Assembly: GCF_947501225.1 (NCBI RefSeq)
Contig: NZ_CANMUW010000001.1
Location: 682,001-746,000, forward strand
Length of the DNA stretch: 64,000 nucleotides
Direction of reading: 5' to 3'
From: an uncultured Shewanella sp.
GTDB taxonomy: Bacteria; Pseudomonadota; Gammaproteobacteria; Enterobacterales; Shewanellaceae
The number at the start of each line of letters is the position of its first letter. Position 1 is the stretch's first letter. The position numbers were made by a program, and so were the translations under genes. Positions 54,422 through 62,051 of this stretch are shown in pieces. A model generated the notes under the pieces. It was not told the DNA's origin. It did not search any database and was given only the letters and a program-made list of their open reading frames with translations.

Positions 54422-55249
54422 ATGCCAGCAATCGAGAAATTAGATTTCAGCGTTATCGAATCTTTATCTAAGGTTCTTGGTGACACTGCAAGTGGTTTCA
54501 CTGGCGCTGCGATAGGGAAAATACTGTATGAGTCAAATATCGATGATATTGATGCTGAAAATACGAAATGGAAAAGGCTTAATTCAGCTCTAGCGAATAA
54601 GCAGGAGCAAGATCGTTGCGCAAACAACGTCTTGGTGTTTGTTCAAAATGCTCTAAATCCAGCCAGACACTACGATAATTTAGAGTGGTTTAATGACACA
54701 AGATTCAAGGTAAACCAAATTTTAAGTTTCTCTGGGCTTCACCTTGGTGAAGATGGAAAAATTGGATATGTAAAAAAGTCAAATACCATAAGTGAAGCCG
54801 CAGCAAGAGCAAGTAAACTTAAAGAACATTTGGTAGCAAGAAATGTCCATCCTGATGTTCTGAAATATTGCAGAGAAGAACTTGTTGTAGACAATTATTT
54901 TCATGCAGTGTTTGAAGCAACAAAGAGTGTTGCGGACAAAATTAGAAATTTAACAGGTCTGCATACAGACGGTGCAGTTCTTGTAGATGAGGCATTTTCC
55001 TTTAAAGGAGTTCCGCATTTAGCCTTAAACGCTCTCGTTTCTGAAAGTGAGAAAAGTGAGCAAAAAGGATTTATGAACTTACTAAAAGGCTTGTTCGGTT
55101 CTTTCCGAAATACGACAGCTCATGCTCCAAAAATAACTTGGAAAATTGAAGAAATTGATGCCCTAGATATTTTATCAATGGTATCACTTGTTCATCGAAG
55201 ACTGGATAAGGCAGTTCAAGCCAAGAGAATGTACGAAGGGAAAATGTAA
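54422..55249 (+). CDS. TIGR02391 (Ymh) family protein, cassette-borne
   Basis: 275 residues from ATG 54422 (AAGGAG 7 nt upstream). The C-terminal half is the TIGR02391/Ymh domain (PF09509): YFHAVFEATKSVADKIRNLT, VDEAFSFKG, EQKGFMNLLKGLFGSFRNTT and AHAPKITW, ending LDILSMVSLVHRRLDKAV. The N-terminal 130 residues are charged and family-specific. Ymh proteins often lie in restriction-modification and phage-defence neighbourhoods, but their action is unknown. The TAA stop is part of the attC R'' box (ATGTAAC), as in true integron cassettes. Confidence 0.83.
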   Translation: MPAIEKLDFSVIESLSKVLGDTASGFTGAAIGKILYESNIDDIDAENTKWKRLNSALANKQEQDRCANNVLVFVQNALNPARHYDNLEWFNDTRFKVNQILSFSGLHLGEDGKIGYVKKSNTISEAAARASKLKEHLVARNVHPDVLKYCREELVVDNYFHAVFEATKSVADKIRNLTGLHTDGAVLVDEAFSFKGVPHLALNALVSESEKSEQKGFMNLLKGLFGSFRNTTAHAPKITWKIEEIDALDILSMVSLVHRRLDKAVQAKRMYEGKM

Positions 55250-55297
55250 CAAGAAATTCCAGGTGACGCCTACGGCGCACTGAATTTGGCGTTATAC
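55244..55297 (+). other. attC-like recombination site (junction 1)
   Basis: Order: R'' ATGTAAC (55244-55250), spacer AAG, left arm AAATTCCAG, GTGACGCC-tac-GGCGCAC centre, right arm CTGAATTT, spacer GGC, R' GTTATAC (55291-55297). The strand folds back with TAAC/GTTA pairing, an unpaired AAG/GGC central spacer, two single-base bulges in the left arm and a short loop. These are the defining structural features of an attC bottom strand. Confidence 0.75.
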
Positions 55298-55314
55298 ATT
55301 TAGGGAGTATTTAA

Positions 55315-55758
55315 ATGGTAGATGAACGTATCGACAAAGCAGTTTCTTTAATGCGTACTGTAAAGAAATTTATGACATTTTCTGTTCTTATTGCTATGTA
55401 TATTGTAGTTGGGATTTCGATATTTGAGCTTGCGATAGCTCTTTATGCTGACATATTTGATTCTGCTAGTGGTGCAATGCACATTGAAATAGATAAATTA
55501 CTTAAAATATTTGGTTTCTTCTTTATTATTCTTATTGGTTTTGAACTTATAGAAACAATAGAAATGTATTTTAAGGAAAATGTCATTCATGCAGAAATCA
55601 TATTGCTGGTAGCTGTTATTGCTGTATCTAGAAAAGTGATCTTACTAGATTTAGAAAAATATGAACCATTGTCGATAGTTGGCTTGGGGCTTATAATTTT
55701 TGCTCTAGGTGGTTGCTATGCACTAATAAAGGTTAGCTATAGAGGTAAAAATGTTTGA
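55315..55758 (+). CDS. PsiE-family membrane protein, cassette-borne
   Basis: 147 residues, four hydrophobic segments: FMTFSVLIAMYIVVGISIFE, LKIFGFFFIILIGFELIETI, EIILLVAVIAVSRKVILLDL and LSIVGLGLIIFALGGCYALI. The third has the PF06146 (PsiE) signature of a membrane helix followed by a conserved R-K-x-I-x-L-D stretch, here SRKVILLDLEKYEPLSI. E. coli psiE is induced by phosphate starvation; function unknown. GGGAG precedes the ATG. Starts 18 bp after the attC core. Confidence 0.78.
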   Translation: MVDERIDKAVSLMRTVKKFMTFSVLIAMYIVVGISIFELAIALYADIFDSASGAMHIEIDKLLKIFGFFFIILIGFELIETIEMYFKENVIHAEIILLVAVIAVSRKVILLDLEKYEPLSIVGLGLIIFALGGCYALIKVSYRGKNV

Positions 55759-55823
55759 GTAAAAAAATCAGCTGACCATTGATTTGTGATGAAGTCCAAC
55801 TATTCTTTTTCGTGTAGTAAGGC

Positions 55824-55830
55824 GTTAACA
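55824..55830 (+). other. attC core (R') of junction 2
   Basis: GGC-GTTAACA: the GGC spacer and GTTAACA core match the R' end of the other junctions. The upstream R'' half cannot be placed with confidence (GTCCAAC at 55794-55800 is a candidate, but too close). The site looks truncated or decayed. Confidence 0.5.
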
Positions 55831-55846
55831 TTGACAAGGAGTCATA

Positions 55847-56275
55847 ATGAAGTATTTCATATCAATTCTAATTTTTTCAGTTTCTTTATCGGTACAAGCT
55901 GCCGAATCGCTTTCGAGTAAAGAGGACGCGCAGTTACTTGCGGAAGCAGTGATGGAGAGTGTAAGTAAAGATAAGCTTAAAGATGGTCTCGAAAAGTTAA
56001 GGCCTTATACTGTTGTTCCCGTTGCAGAATTTGATGTGCAAATGGGGCAGATGGATATGAAGATTCCAGCTATCGCACAAAGATTTGGTAAGTCTATCGG
56101 CTATGACTTTGTAGAGGAGGAGCAGCTTGGGGAGTCACTGATACAATATGTCTATCTCCAAAAATTTGAAAAACATGTCATGGTTTGGCGTTTCATATTT
56201 TACAAACCGAAAGATAAATGGCTTTTAAACACCTGGTATTTTAACGACCAGATTCAACTACTGTTCAAGCACTAG
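55847..56275 (+). CDS. Secreted protein of unknown function, cassette-borne
   Basis: 142 residues with a Sec signal peptide (MKYFISILIFSVSLSVQAAE). The mature part is helical at first (SKEDAQLLAEAVMESVSKD) and then beta-rich, ending in aromatic strands (MVWRFIFYKPKDKWLLNTWY). No family recognised; the pattern resembles small NTF2-like or DUF-type periplasmic proteins such as the next cassette's product. AAGGAG precedes the ATG. The TAG stop lies directly before the R'' box TGTTAAC. Confidence 0.75.
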   Translation: MKYFISILIFSVSLSVQAAESLSSKEDAQLLAEAVMESVSKDKLKDGLEKLRPYTVVPVAEFDVQMGQMDMKIPAIAQRFGKSIGYDFVEEEQLGESLIQYVYLQKFEKHVMVWRFIFYKPKDKWLLNTWYFNDQIQLLFKH

Positions 56276-56333
56276 TGTTAACAAGGCAAAGTTGTTCTGT
56301 GTACAGCTGGTACCTTTACTCGCGGCTTTAGCC
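56276..56333 (+). other. Degenerate attC-like site (junction 3)
   Basis: R'' TGTTAAC (56276-56282), spacer AAG, then a partly symmetrical middle with GTAC-agctg-GTAC (56301-56313), spacer GGC (56324-56326) and TTTAGCC, one base off a GTTAGCC core. R'' is the exact complement of the opening core of the same cassette (GTTAACA at 55824). Confidence 0.55.
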
Positions 56334-56378
56334 GTATTTTGTGTTCAGTAATTACAATAAAAAGGAAAAGGAATTCAG

Positions 56379-56774
56379 ATGAAAAAGCTAATAGTTATTT
56401 TATCCATATGTGTTTCATCTTTTGTGTGGGCTCATGGAGGTACAGGTCCAAATGCAGCAAAAGAGTGGCTCCATATCATAGATGCAGGCAAGTATGCCGA
56501 GAGTTGGAATAAAGCAGATGCCTTTTTTAAAGTGCAGCTTACTCAAGATAAATGGAAGGATGCACTTAACGGCGTTCGTGCGCCATTGGGTAAAGTTATT
56601 TCACGGTCTGAATTAAGTAGTAAGCACCACTCTTCACTGCCAGGTGCACCTGACGGGGAATATCTTGTGATTCAATACCAAACAGAATTCCAAAATAAAA
56701 AAACGTCTATAGAAACTTTGACACTTAGTAAAAGCAGCGGGCACTGGCTAGCGGTTGGGTACTTTATAAAGTAA
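56379..56774 (+). CDS. DUF4019 secreted protein, cassette-borne
   Basis: 131 residues. Signal peptide (MKKLIVILSICVSSFVWAHG), then a DUF4019 domain: AAKEWLHIIDAGKYAESWNK, KWKDALNGVRAPLGKVISRS, LPGAPDGEYLVIQYQTEF and C-terminal WLAVGYFIK. DUF4019 proteins are small secreted NTF2-like proteins of unknown role, common in Shewanella and related marine bacteria. AAAGGAAAAGG precedes the ATG. Last gene of the cassette array. Confidence 0.82.
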   Translation: MKKLIVILSICVSSFVWAHGGTGPNAAKEWLHIIDAGKYAESWNKADAFFKVQLTQDKWKDALNGVRAPLGKVISRSELSSKHHSSLPGAPDGEYLVIQYQTEFQNKKTSIETLTLSKSSGHWLAVGYFIK

Positions 56775-56792
56775 GGTTTATTGTGATCATAT

Positions 56793-56897
56793 AGCTAACA
56801 AGTCAGTTTTGTCGTTCACAAACTCAATGGGACAAATACATTTCGGCTGGTGCTTTGCGCAGTTGAGTTGTATTTGCCCCATCTTAAAGTGTTAACC
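56793..56897 (+). other. attC-like site (junction 4)
   Basis: R'' AGCTAAC (56793-56799), spacer AAG, then long arms GGGACAAATACA (56829-56840) and TGTATTTGCCCC (56869-56880), 11 of 12 complementary, and core GTTAACC (56891-56897). The GGGAC...GCCCC arms and about 100-bp length recall VCR-type attC sites, but the part next to R' is not well paired. Confidence 0.55.
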
Positions 56898-56972
56898 CAC
56901 ATCGAACTCATATAGATATGGGAAATGTCCGGTCATTGAAACCTGAGTACTGAGACACTAGTACTCGATAGG

Positions 56973-58262
56973 TTATCGCAACTGCTCCCCCCGGTTGAGG
57001 GCGATAAGCCGGTCGAGGATATGTTCGCCGTCCATACGTATGCCGTTATGTTCGTACTCTGAGGTGAGCCAGTATTTTAATTTACCCACCTGCTTGACGG
57101 TTTCCAGTGAGTAGTTCATCTCGACGAACATATCTTCGCTGTAGATGGCGGCGGCTACGGGTACCGTGTTGTCGGACAGTGTTTCGAGATTGTAGAGCTC
57201 ACTCCAATCCGCTTTAGTCGCCAGAAGGTTTGCGGCATGTTTGAGCGGTTTGAGGTTGGTGAACTGCTCGAAGAACCAGGGGTAGACCATCTCTCCCGTG
57301 AAGAGGAAAGGCTTGCCCTCAATATAGTTGAACTCATCATACTTGGCTCGAACTCGTTGCGCCGACCAGTTCGATGCCGACTGCTGACAGTAGATACTCT
57401 CGTGTAGCAGGGCAAAGATGGGGTTGGTATTAAAATCCAGCAGCTGGCAGAAATGGGCCAAAAACAGCGGGTTGACCACAGTTCCGGCTTCTGTCTCTAT
57501 CAGTGCCTGTTCGAGCAGGTAATAGACAGACTCCGGGCCCTGCTCCATGCCTATATTGATCCCCAGCAATTGCAGCATCTCGACCGTGAGTCGTTCGCCC
57601 GTGGCGATTCTAACCTCATTAATACTAATATGGTTCGCCAGTCGGCTCACCAGCTGCTGAGCATCTTTAAAGCGTGTGAAAAAGTCTTCATTTTTGGCCA
57701 GCACCCGCTTGTAGGTTGCCCGGTAGACTTCATCCGCATGGCGTGTCAGCGAGGGGATCCCGCCTGTGATGTACGCCTCTTCCAGGCCCGATGGCGCATC
57801 GTTTAAATATTTAAGCACACAGAAGCCACCGAAACTTTGGCCTAAGATACTCCACTTCTCTCCCGGACAGAGTTTCTCACGAATCGCTTCGGCATCACGA
57901 ATGATATTGTCCGCCCTGAAATGGGTCAGATATTCCGCCTGTTGCTCAGAGTTCATATGCTGCAGGGCGATATAGTTGACCGGGCTGGAGAGCCCGGTTC
58001 CACGTTGATCCAGCAAGAGTACCCGAAACTCTTTCAGCGCCCGCTTTATCCAGCCACCGTTGGCGGCGGGGCGCACAGCGCCGAAGCCGGGACCGCCTTG
58101 AAAGAAGACGATGAAGGGAAGAGGCTGGCCTGAGTTTTCCGGACTCGAAAGCTCTCTGGCAAATACGGTTAACTGCCTGCCGTTCGGCTCTGCATAATCG
58201 AGAGGCAGGGTAAAAGTGTGCTTTATGGCGGTTATGCCCGCGAAGGTTAAGTCAGGTTTCAT
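56973..58262 (-). CDS. S33 alpha/beta hydrolase, proline iminopeptidase-like
   Basis: 429 residues from ATG 58262 (AAGG upstream; the open frame reaches 58337). Oxyanion loop FFQGGPGFGAVRP, VLLLDQRGTGLSSPVNYIAL, nucleophile elbow ILGQSFGGFCVL, and late catalytic Asp/His region ending SEYEHNGIRMDGEHILDR. This is the prolyl aminopeptidase type (S33, with the large helical cap of about 200 residues). It releases N-terminal proline or similar from peptides, in the cytoplasm. Exact substrate not determinable. Convergent with the cassette array. Confidence 0.87.
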   Translation of the reverse strand: MKPDLTFAGITAIKHTFTLPLDYAEPNGRQLTVFARELSSPENSGQPLPFIVFFQGGPGFGAVRPAANGGWIKRALKEFRVLLLDQRGTGLSSPVNYIALQHMNSEQQAEYLTHFRADNIIRDAEAIREKLCPGEKWSILGQSFGGFCVLKYLNDAPSGLEEAYITGGIPSLTRHADEVYRATYKRVLAKNEDFFTRFKDAQQLVSRLANHISINEVRIATGERLTVEMLQLLGINIGMEQGPESVYYLLEQALIETEAGTVVNPLFLAHFCQLLDFNTNPIFALLHESIYCQQSASNWSAQRVRAKYDEFNYIEGKPFLFTGEMVYPWFFEQFTNLKPLKHAANLLATKADWSELYNLETLSDNTVPVAAAIYSEDMFVEMNYSLETVKQVGKLKYWLTSEYEHNGIRMDGEHILDRLIALNRGEQLR

Positions 58263-58528
58263 CTGGGCCTTGGTTCTTACTGTTATTGGTTTAATTGGTA
58301 GAATTGTATACAAAAATTGTGAGATAACAAATGGCACACCAGGCCAGTACCATCTCAGTTCAAACTTTTATAAAGAGTTATTAGAGAAATAGATACAGTT
58401 GGCGTAATCTTTACTTTTAGCTGATGCAAGCTTATTACTTTAGCGAAACGGATTTTCTCCTCAGAGCTAAACGAACTCCTTTGGCAGAAGCCCAACTCAA
58501 AATGATGAATAAGTGCAGGCAAGAATCA

Positions 58529-59173
58529 ATGAAGTATCAGATTATTCCAGTAACCTCCTACCAGCAGAATTGCAGTCTGATCTGGTGCAATAAGACGATG
58601 AAAGCGGCGGTGATCGATCCCGGTGGCGATCTGGAGCGGATCTTAGCCGAAGTGAAAAAGCTAGGGGTGACGGTTGAGAAATTACTGCTTACCCATGGCC
58701 ATATCGATCATGTCGGGGCTGCGAAGCGTTTAGCAGAACACCTTGGTATTCAGGTCTTAGGCCCACATAAGGACGATGAGTTCCTGCTCGAAACACTGCC
58801 CGAAGAGAGCAAAGAATTTGGCTTCCCGGCCTGTGAAATCCTGGTTCCGGATGAATACCTTGACGATGGTGCGAGTATCAGCGTTGGCGAACTGACATTA
58901 AAGGTTATTCATTGCCCCGGTCACACACCGGGCCATGTGGTGTTTTACTCTGAAGCCGATAAGATGGCCTGGGTTGGCGATGTGTTGTTTCATGGCTCGG
59001 TCGGTCGAACCGATTTCCCACGTTCGAACCATCAGGACCTCATCAACTCAATCACTAAAAAGCTGTGGCCGTTGGGCCGTGAAGTCGAGTTTGTGCCGGG
59101 TCATGGGCCAATTTCGACCTTTGGCAATGAGCGGGACCAAAACCCGTTCGTTGCCGATCAGCTGTTTTATTAG
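58529..59173 (+). CDS. ycbL: MBL-fold metallohydrolase YcbL (glyoxalase II type)
   Basis: 214 residues from ATG 58529 (AGGCAAG upstream; the frame opens at 58424). Metal ligands in LLTHGHIDHVGAAKRLAEHL (HxHxDH), the later His in IHCPGHTPGHVVFYS, Asp in WVGDVLFHGSVGRTDFPRSN and the last His in VPGHGPIST. This matches E. coli YcbL, a type II glyoxalase-like enzyme that can hydrolyse S-lactoylglutathione, with two zinc ions. Cytoplasmic. Confidence 0.88.
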   Translation: MKYQIIPVTSYQQNCSLIWCNKTMKAAVIDPGGDLERILAEVKKLGVTVEKLLLTHGHIDHVGAAKRLAEHLGIQVLGPHKDDEFLLETLPEESKEFGFPACEILVPDEYLDDGASISVGELTLKVIHCPGHTPGHVVFYSEADKMAWVGDVLFHGSVGRTDFPRSNHQDLINSITKKLWPLGREVEFVPGHGPISTFGNERDQNPFVADQLFY

Positions 59174-59519
59174 ATGGCTCTGGGCCTACAAGGTTAAACC
59201 GGTAGGTATTCAATTGATATAAAAGAGAAAAGCCATGGCTAATCAGTTGTGGCTTTTTTATCTCAGAAGAACTTTAACCCCATATGAATCTTTGCTGTAT
59301 CTATTAATGCCACTTTGGATTAACTGTATAGTGGCACTAATCAATAGCCATTTTTAGTTGCTCGTTTGTTGGTATTTTTACTACATAAAATATTTTCTTG
59401 CCATAAATAGTGTATTTTTTAATCGTAAATACTAAAAATATGGCCTGGATCCTATTTTTGTTAAAGAAAAGGGAGTAATTTAACCAAAAATAATATTCCA
59501 ATGTAATGAGGGGTCATAC
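59174..59519. other. Spacer between ycbL and DUF1097 gene
   Basis: 346 bp: a terminator at 59228-59259, then an A/T-rich stretch (59350-59510) with likely promoter sequence for the DUF1097 gene. No other gene seen. Confidence 0.55.
59228..59259 (+). terminator. Terminator after ycbL
   Basis: AAAAGCCA (59228-59235) pairs with TGGCTTTT (59250-59257), with T run after, flanked by GAGA/TCTC, 55 bp past ycbL. Confidence 0.75.
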
Positions 59520-60032
59520 ATGGAAAATCGTTGGCAAGTTGCCATTTCGGCAGGATTACTTGCAGCCGTCTGGTGCGGTGTAGCAGACACATTTCATCTG
59601 GTTACCTGGGTAGGCTTTTTAGGTTGCAGTACCTATTTCGCTCAACCAAAGGCTGGTTTTCAGGGGGTTGTCGTTACCTGGTGTACCAATCTATCCGGTG
59701 TTTTCTGGGCTTGGTTAATTATCACCGGCAGTGGCTTTTTTGAGACACCCTTGATGGGGTATTTGTTCACCGGCATAGCGACATCTGCTATGTGCTTACA
59801 AGCCAGTTATCATAAGCTATCTTTCATACCTGGTGCATTCATCGGCTGCTGCATCACATTTGCTATGGCCGGCGATGTTGCCAATATCCTGCCAGCATTA
59901 CTGCTCGGCGCACTTCTGGGGTACAGCATGACACTGCTGACGGCTCAGCTCATAACTCTTAAACTGAAATGGCAAGAGATTAGGCAGGCTACCTCTACGC
60001 CAACGACAAGTTCAGGTACAACGACTGAATAA
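59520..60032 (+). CDS. DUF1097 inner-membrane protein (YcdZ-like)
   Basis: 170 residues, five to six hydrophobic segments: VAISAGLLAAVWCGVADTFH, WVGFLGCSTYFAQPKAGFQG, VFWAWLIITGSGFF, LMGYLFTGIATSAMCLQASY, IPGAFIGCCITFAMAGDVAN and ILPALLLGALLGYSMTLLTA. This is DUF1097, like E. coli YcdZ; a role in solute transport is suspected, not shown. Ribosome-binding site GAGGGG lies 9 nt before the ATG. Confidence 0.84.
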   Translation: MENRWQVAISAGLLAAVWCGVADTFHLVTWVGFLGCSTYFAQPKAGFQGVVVTWCTNLSGVFWAWLIITGSGFFETPLMGYLFTGIATSAMCLQASYHKLSFIPGAFIGCCITFAMAGDVANILPALLLGALLGYSMTLLTAQLITLKLKWQEIRQATSTPTTSSGTTTE

Positions 60033-60510
60033 TTTTGTATTGGTATTATACTTAATACGAATCGTCATAAGAGAGAGGGCTGGCAGGAGCAATAGTGGCC
60101 GGTTAATTCGGGGCGAACGTGATGGTGTGTTTGCGTAATTTCGAGCACACCCGCCGTCGAAAAACCAGCTGAAATGCTCTCGAGTGGTTGAACTTAGGTG
60201 TTCAAGAGCCGCCGGCAACCGGGTTAAACCTGTTATTGGCAGACTCTTCACTCGCAGCTATCAACATGGTCTTTTTTGTTCCCGACATTCTTAACAGCTC
60301 TCTTTTTACTCTTAGAGTCTGATATTGAGAATGTCATATATGGGGGCATGAATGTGCTTACTGCGACTATGTAACGCTCACAGGTTCACGCCTCTATGCC
60401 GACTGGTATAACAACTGAAATATCTAATAATTGACTATTGATGTCGAGCGGGTGAGAGCAGAGGAGCAGAGCTCTTATCTTGTTTCAAGATAATCGCGTT
60501 GGTAATAAAT
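60033..60510. other. Spacer before the chemotaxis gene
   Basis: 478 bp without a supported gene. Short frames have no ribosome-binding site. An inverted pair GGGCAT...ATGCCG (about 60345-60402) is the only structure noted. It presumably contains the chemotaxis-gene promoter. Confidence 0.5.
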
Positions 60511-61959
60511 ATGAAACAGATTGAATTTCGAAAAATTGATGCACTAATGATCAAGCTAAGCCTGAATGGAAAGTTCTTTGTTCTTTGTGCCTTAGTTACG
60601 ATCATTACCACAAGCATTGCACTGGTTAACTTAAACTATGCAAAACAGCAAGCGGCCGACAGTTCGCTGGCAAGGGCACAGTCGATGGTCGATAGCTTTG
60701 CCAAGGTGGCATCGGCTCAAAATCTCAGTGGCGATGATCTGACCCGGTTTGCAAGCCAGCAGGGCTTGCAGCTTGGTCGACAGAACAAGGCGACACGCCA
60801 GGGCGATCAGGTCACAGTAGCGGCCGGAGTTGGGGGACAGTCTCTTCAGTTAAGCATCAATGTGAAGCAGTGGGAAGCCCAGGCGGTATCTGACGCAAGT
60901 ATGATGTTGTGGGTCGCTCTGATAGGCTTGCTGCCGCTGTTTCAACTGAGTTATTGGACATCGACTTCATTAGGTGGCGGTCTATGGGATATGTATATTG
61001 CTATCAAGCGTCTGGCCGATGGTGACCTGTCTCAACGTCTTAACTTTTTTGGAGTCGATGACTTCAGCCTGATAGCTAAGGAGATCGACCGTAGTGCAGA
61101 CAATATGAGTGAGATGGTGACGGCGATAGGCAATAATGCCGGCACCTTGGCTCAGGCGGCGGATGAGTTTAATCAACAGGCTAAACAGAGCGACGAGATG
61201 ATAGGGTCACAACATCAGTTTCTGGACACGGTTGCCGTTGCTATGGATCAGATGACAGCCGCCATCGAGGAGGTCTCGCGTAATGCCGCCAATACCTCTG
61301 AGCAGACCAAAGATAACTCAGAACAGGCGGAAGTGAGTAAGCAACAGATCTCCGAGGCGGTGTCGCGTATTTCGACTTTAGTCAACAGGATAGGTTCTGC
61401 ATCTGAGTCGGTCTCACAGCTGTCTCAAAACGCATCTGAAATTGGCGCTGTGGTAACGACCATTAACGGGATCTCTGAACAGACTAACCTGCTTGCACTC
61501 AATGCGGCGATCGAGGCGGCACGGGCGGGAGAGCAGGGCAGAGGCTTTGCTGTGGTCGCCGATGAGGTCAGAACTCTGGCTGGCCGTACTCAGCAGGCTA
61601 CCGTAGAGATTCAATCTATGATTGAGGGGCTACAAAGCGGCTCATCGACACTGTCGACCGTTACTGACGAAATTGTGGAGCAGGCCGACCTTGGGCGTAA
61701 TGCGATTGTCTCTGTGGGTGAAGATGTCGATGCAATGGCAAGCTCAACCAACAATGTGTTTGATATGAGCTCTCAGATCGCGGCATCGGCCGAGGAGCAA
61801 AGCGTATCGGCCAGAGATATTGCAACCCAGCTCAACGATATCCGTGAACAGTCAGATATCATTAAGCAGACGGCGCAGCGGTCGGTTTCCCTGGCATCCG
61901 AGCTGAGTCAATCCTCTGTCGATCTTGAAACCATCTTGGGTCAGTACAGGTTAACCTGA
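60511..61959 (+). CDS. Methyl-accepting chemotaxis protein
   Basis: 482 residues from ATG 60511 ([12 protein letters not shown]). A membrane segment ([20 protein letters not shown]), a small periplasmic domain of about 85 residues, a second span ([20 protein letters not shown]), a HAMP-like region ([20 protein letters not shown]) and the signalling hairpin tip [20 protein letters not shown] with [20 protein letters not shown]. The tip is the conserved CheA/CheW contact. It should cluster in the polar array, which FimV/HubP proteins help to place. The small sensor domain has no recognisable ligand motif. Confidence 0.92.
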   Translation: MKQIEFRKIDALMIKLSLNGKFFVLCALVTIITTSIALVNLNYAKQQAADSSLARAQSMVDSFAKVASAQNLSGDDLTRFASQQGLQLGRQNKATRQGDQVTVAAGVGGQSLQLSINVKQWEAQAVSDASMMLWVALIGLLPLFQLSYWTSTSLGGGLWDMYIAIKRLADGDLSQRLNFFGVDDFSLIAKEIDRSADNMSEMVTAIGNNAGTLAQAADEFNQQAKQSDEMIGSQHQFLDTVAVAMDQMTAAIEEVSRNAANTSEQTKDNSEQAEVSKQQISEAVSRISTLVNRIGSASESVSQLSQNASEIGAVVTTINGISEQTNLLALNAAIEAARAGEQGRGFAVVADEVRTLAGRTQQATVEIQSMIEGLQSGSSTLSTVTDEIVEQADLGRNAIVSVGEDVDAMASSTNNVFDMSSQIAASAEEQSVSARDIATQLNDIREQSDIIKQTAQRSVSLASELSQSSVDLETILGQYRLT

Positions 61960-61980
61960 TAGTAGGTTTCTCATCTGTTA

Positions 61981-62016
61981 AGCCCCCTCATCGACTTCGA
62001 TATCGTGAGGGGGCTT
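61981..62016 (+). terminator. Terminator after the chemotaxis gene
   Basis: AGCCCCCTCA (61981-61990) pairs with TGAGGGGGCT (62006-62015), followed by a T run, 20 bp past the stop. It also lies near the end of fadH on the other strand. Confidence 0.88.
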
Positions 62017-62051
62017 TTTTGTATCAGGTGAAGTTCCGGAGTTGATCGGTG

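Larger units (their letters stand above)
54211..56897 (+). mobile_element. Putative integron gene-cassette array without integrase (CALIN)
   Basis: Four genes on one strand, each with its own ribosome-binding site and AT-richer than the backbone, separated by attC-like junctions. Left edge: perfect core GTTAAAT (54211-54217), which complements the R'' box ATGTAAC at the end of the same cassette (55244-55250) with one mismatch. The third cassette opens with GTTAACA (55824) and ends with TGTTAAC (56276), an exact complement. The junctions at 55244, 56276 and 56793 all begin TAAC-AAG, and the first two end GGC before the core. No integrase gene or primary attI was seen. Junction two (55759-55830) has only a clear R' core. 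Right edge near GTTAACC 56891-56897. Confidence 0.65.

Noticed and set aside
60012..60251. 79-codon minus-strand ORF after the DUF1097 gene
   Set aside because: Overlaps the end of a real gene, lacks a ribosome-binding site and has no recognisable features.
60330..60420. Possible riboswitch before the chemotaxis gene
   Set aside because: No conserved core of c-di-GMP, TPP, glycine or cobalamin riboswitches could be matched; only a weak inverted pair.
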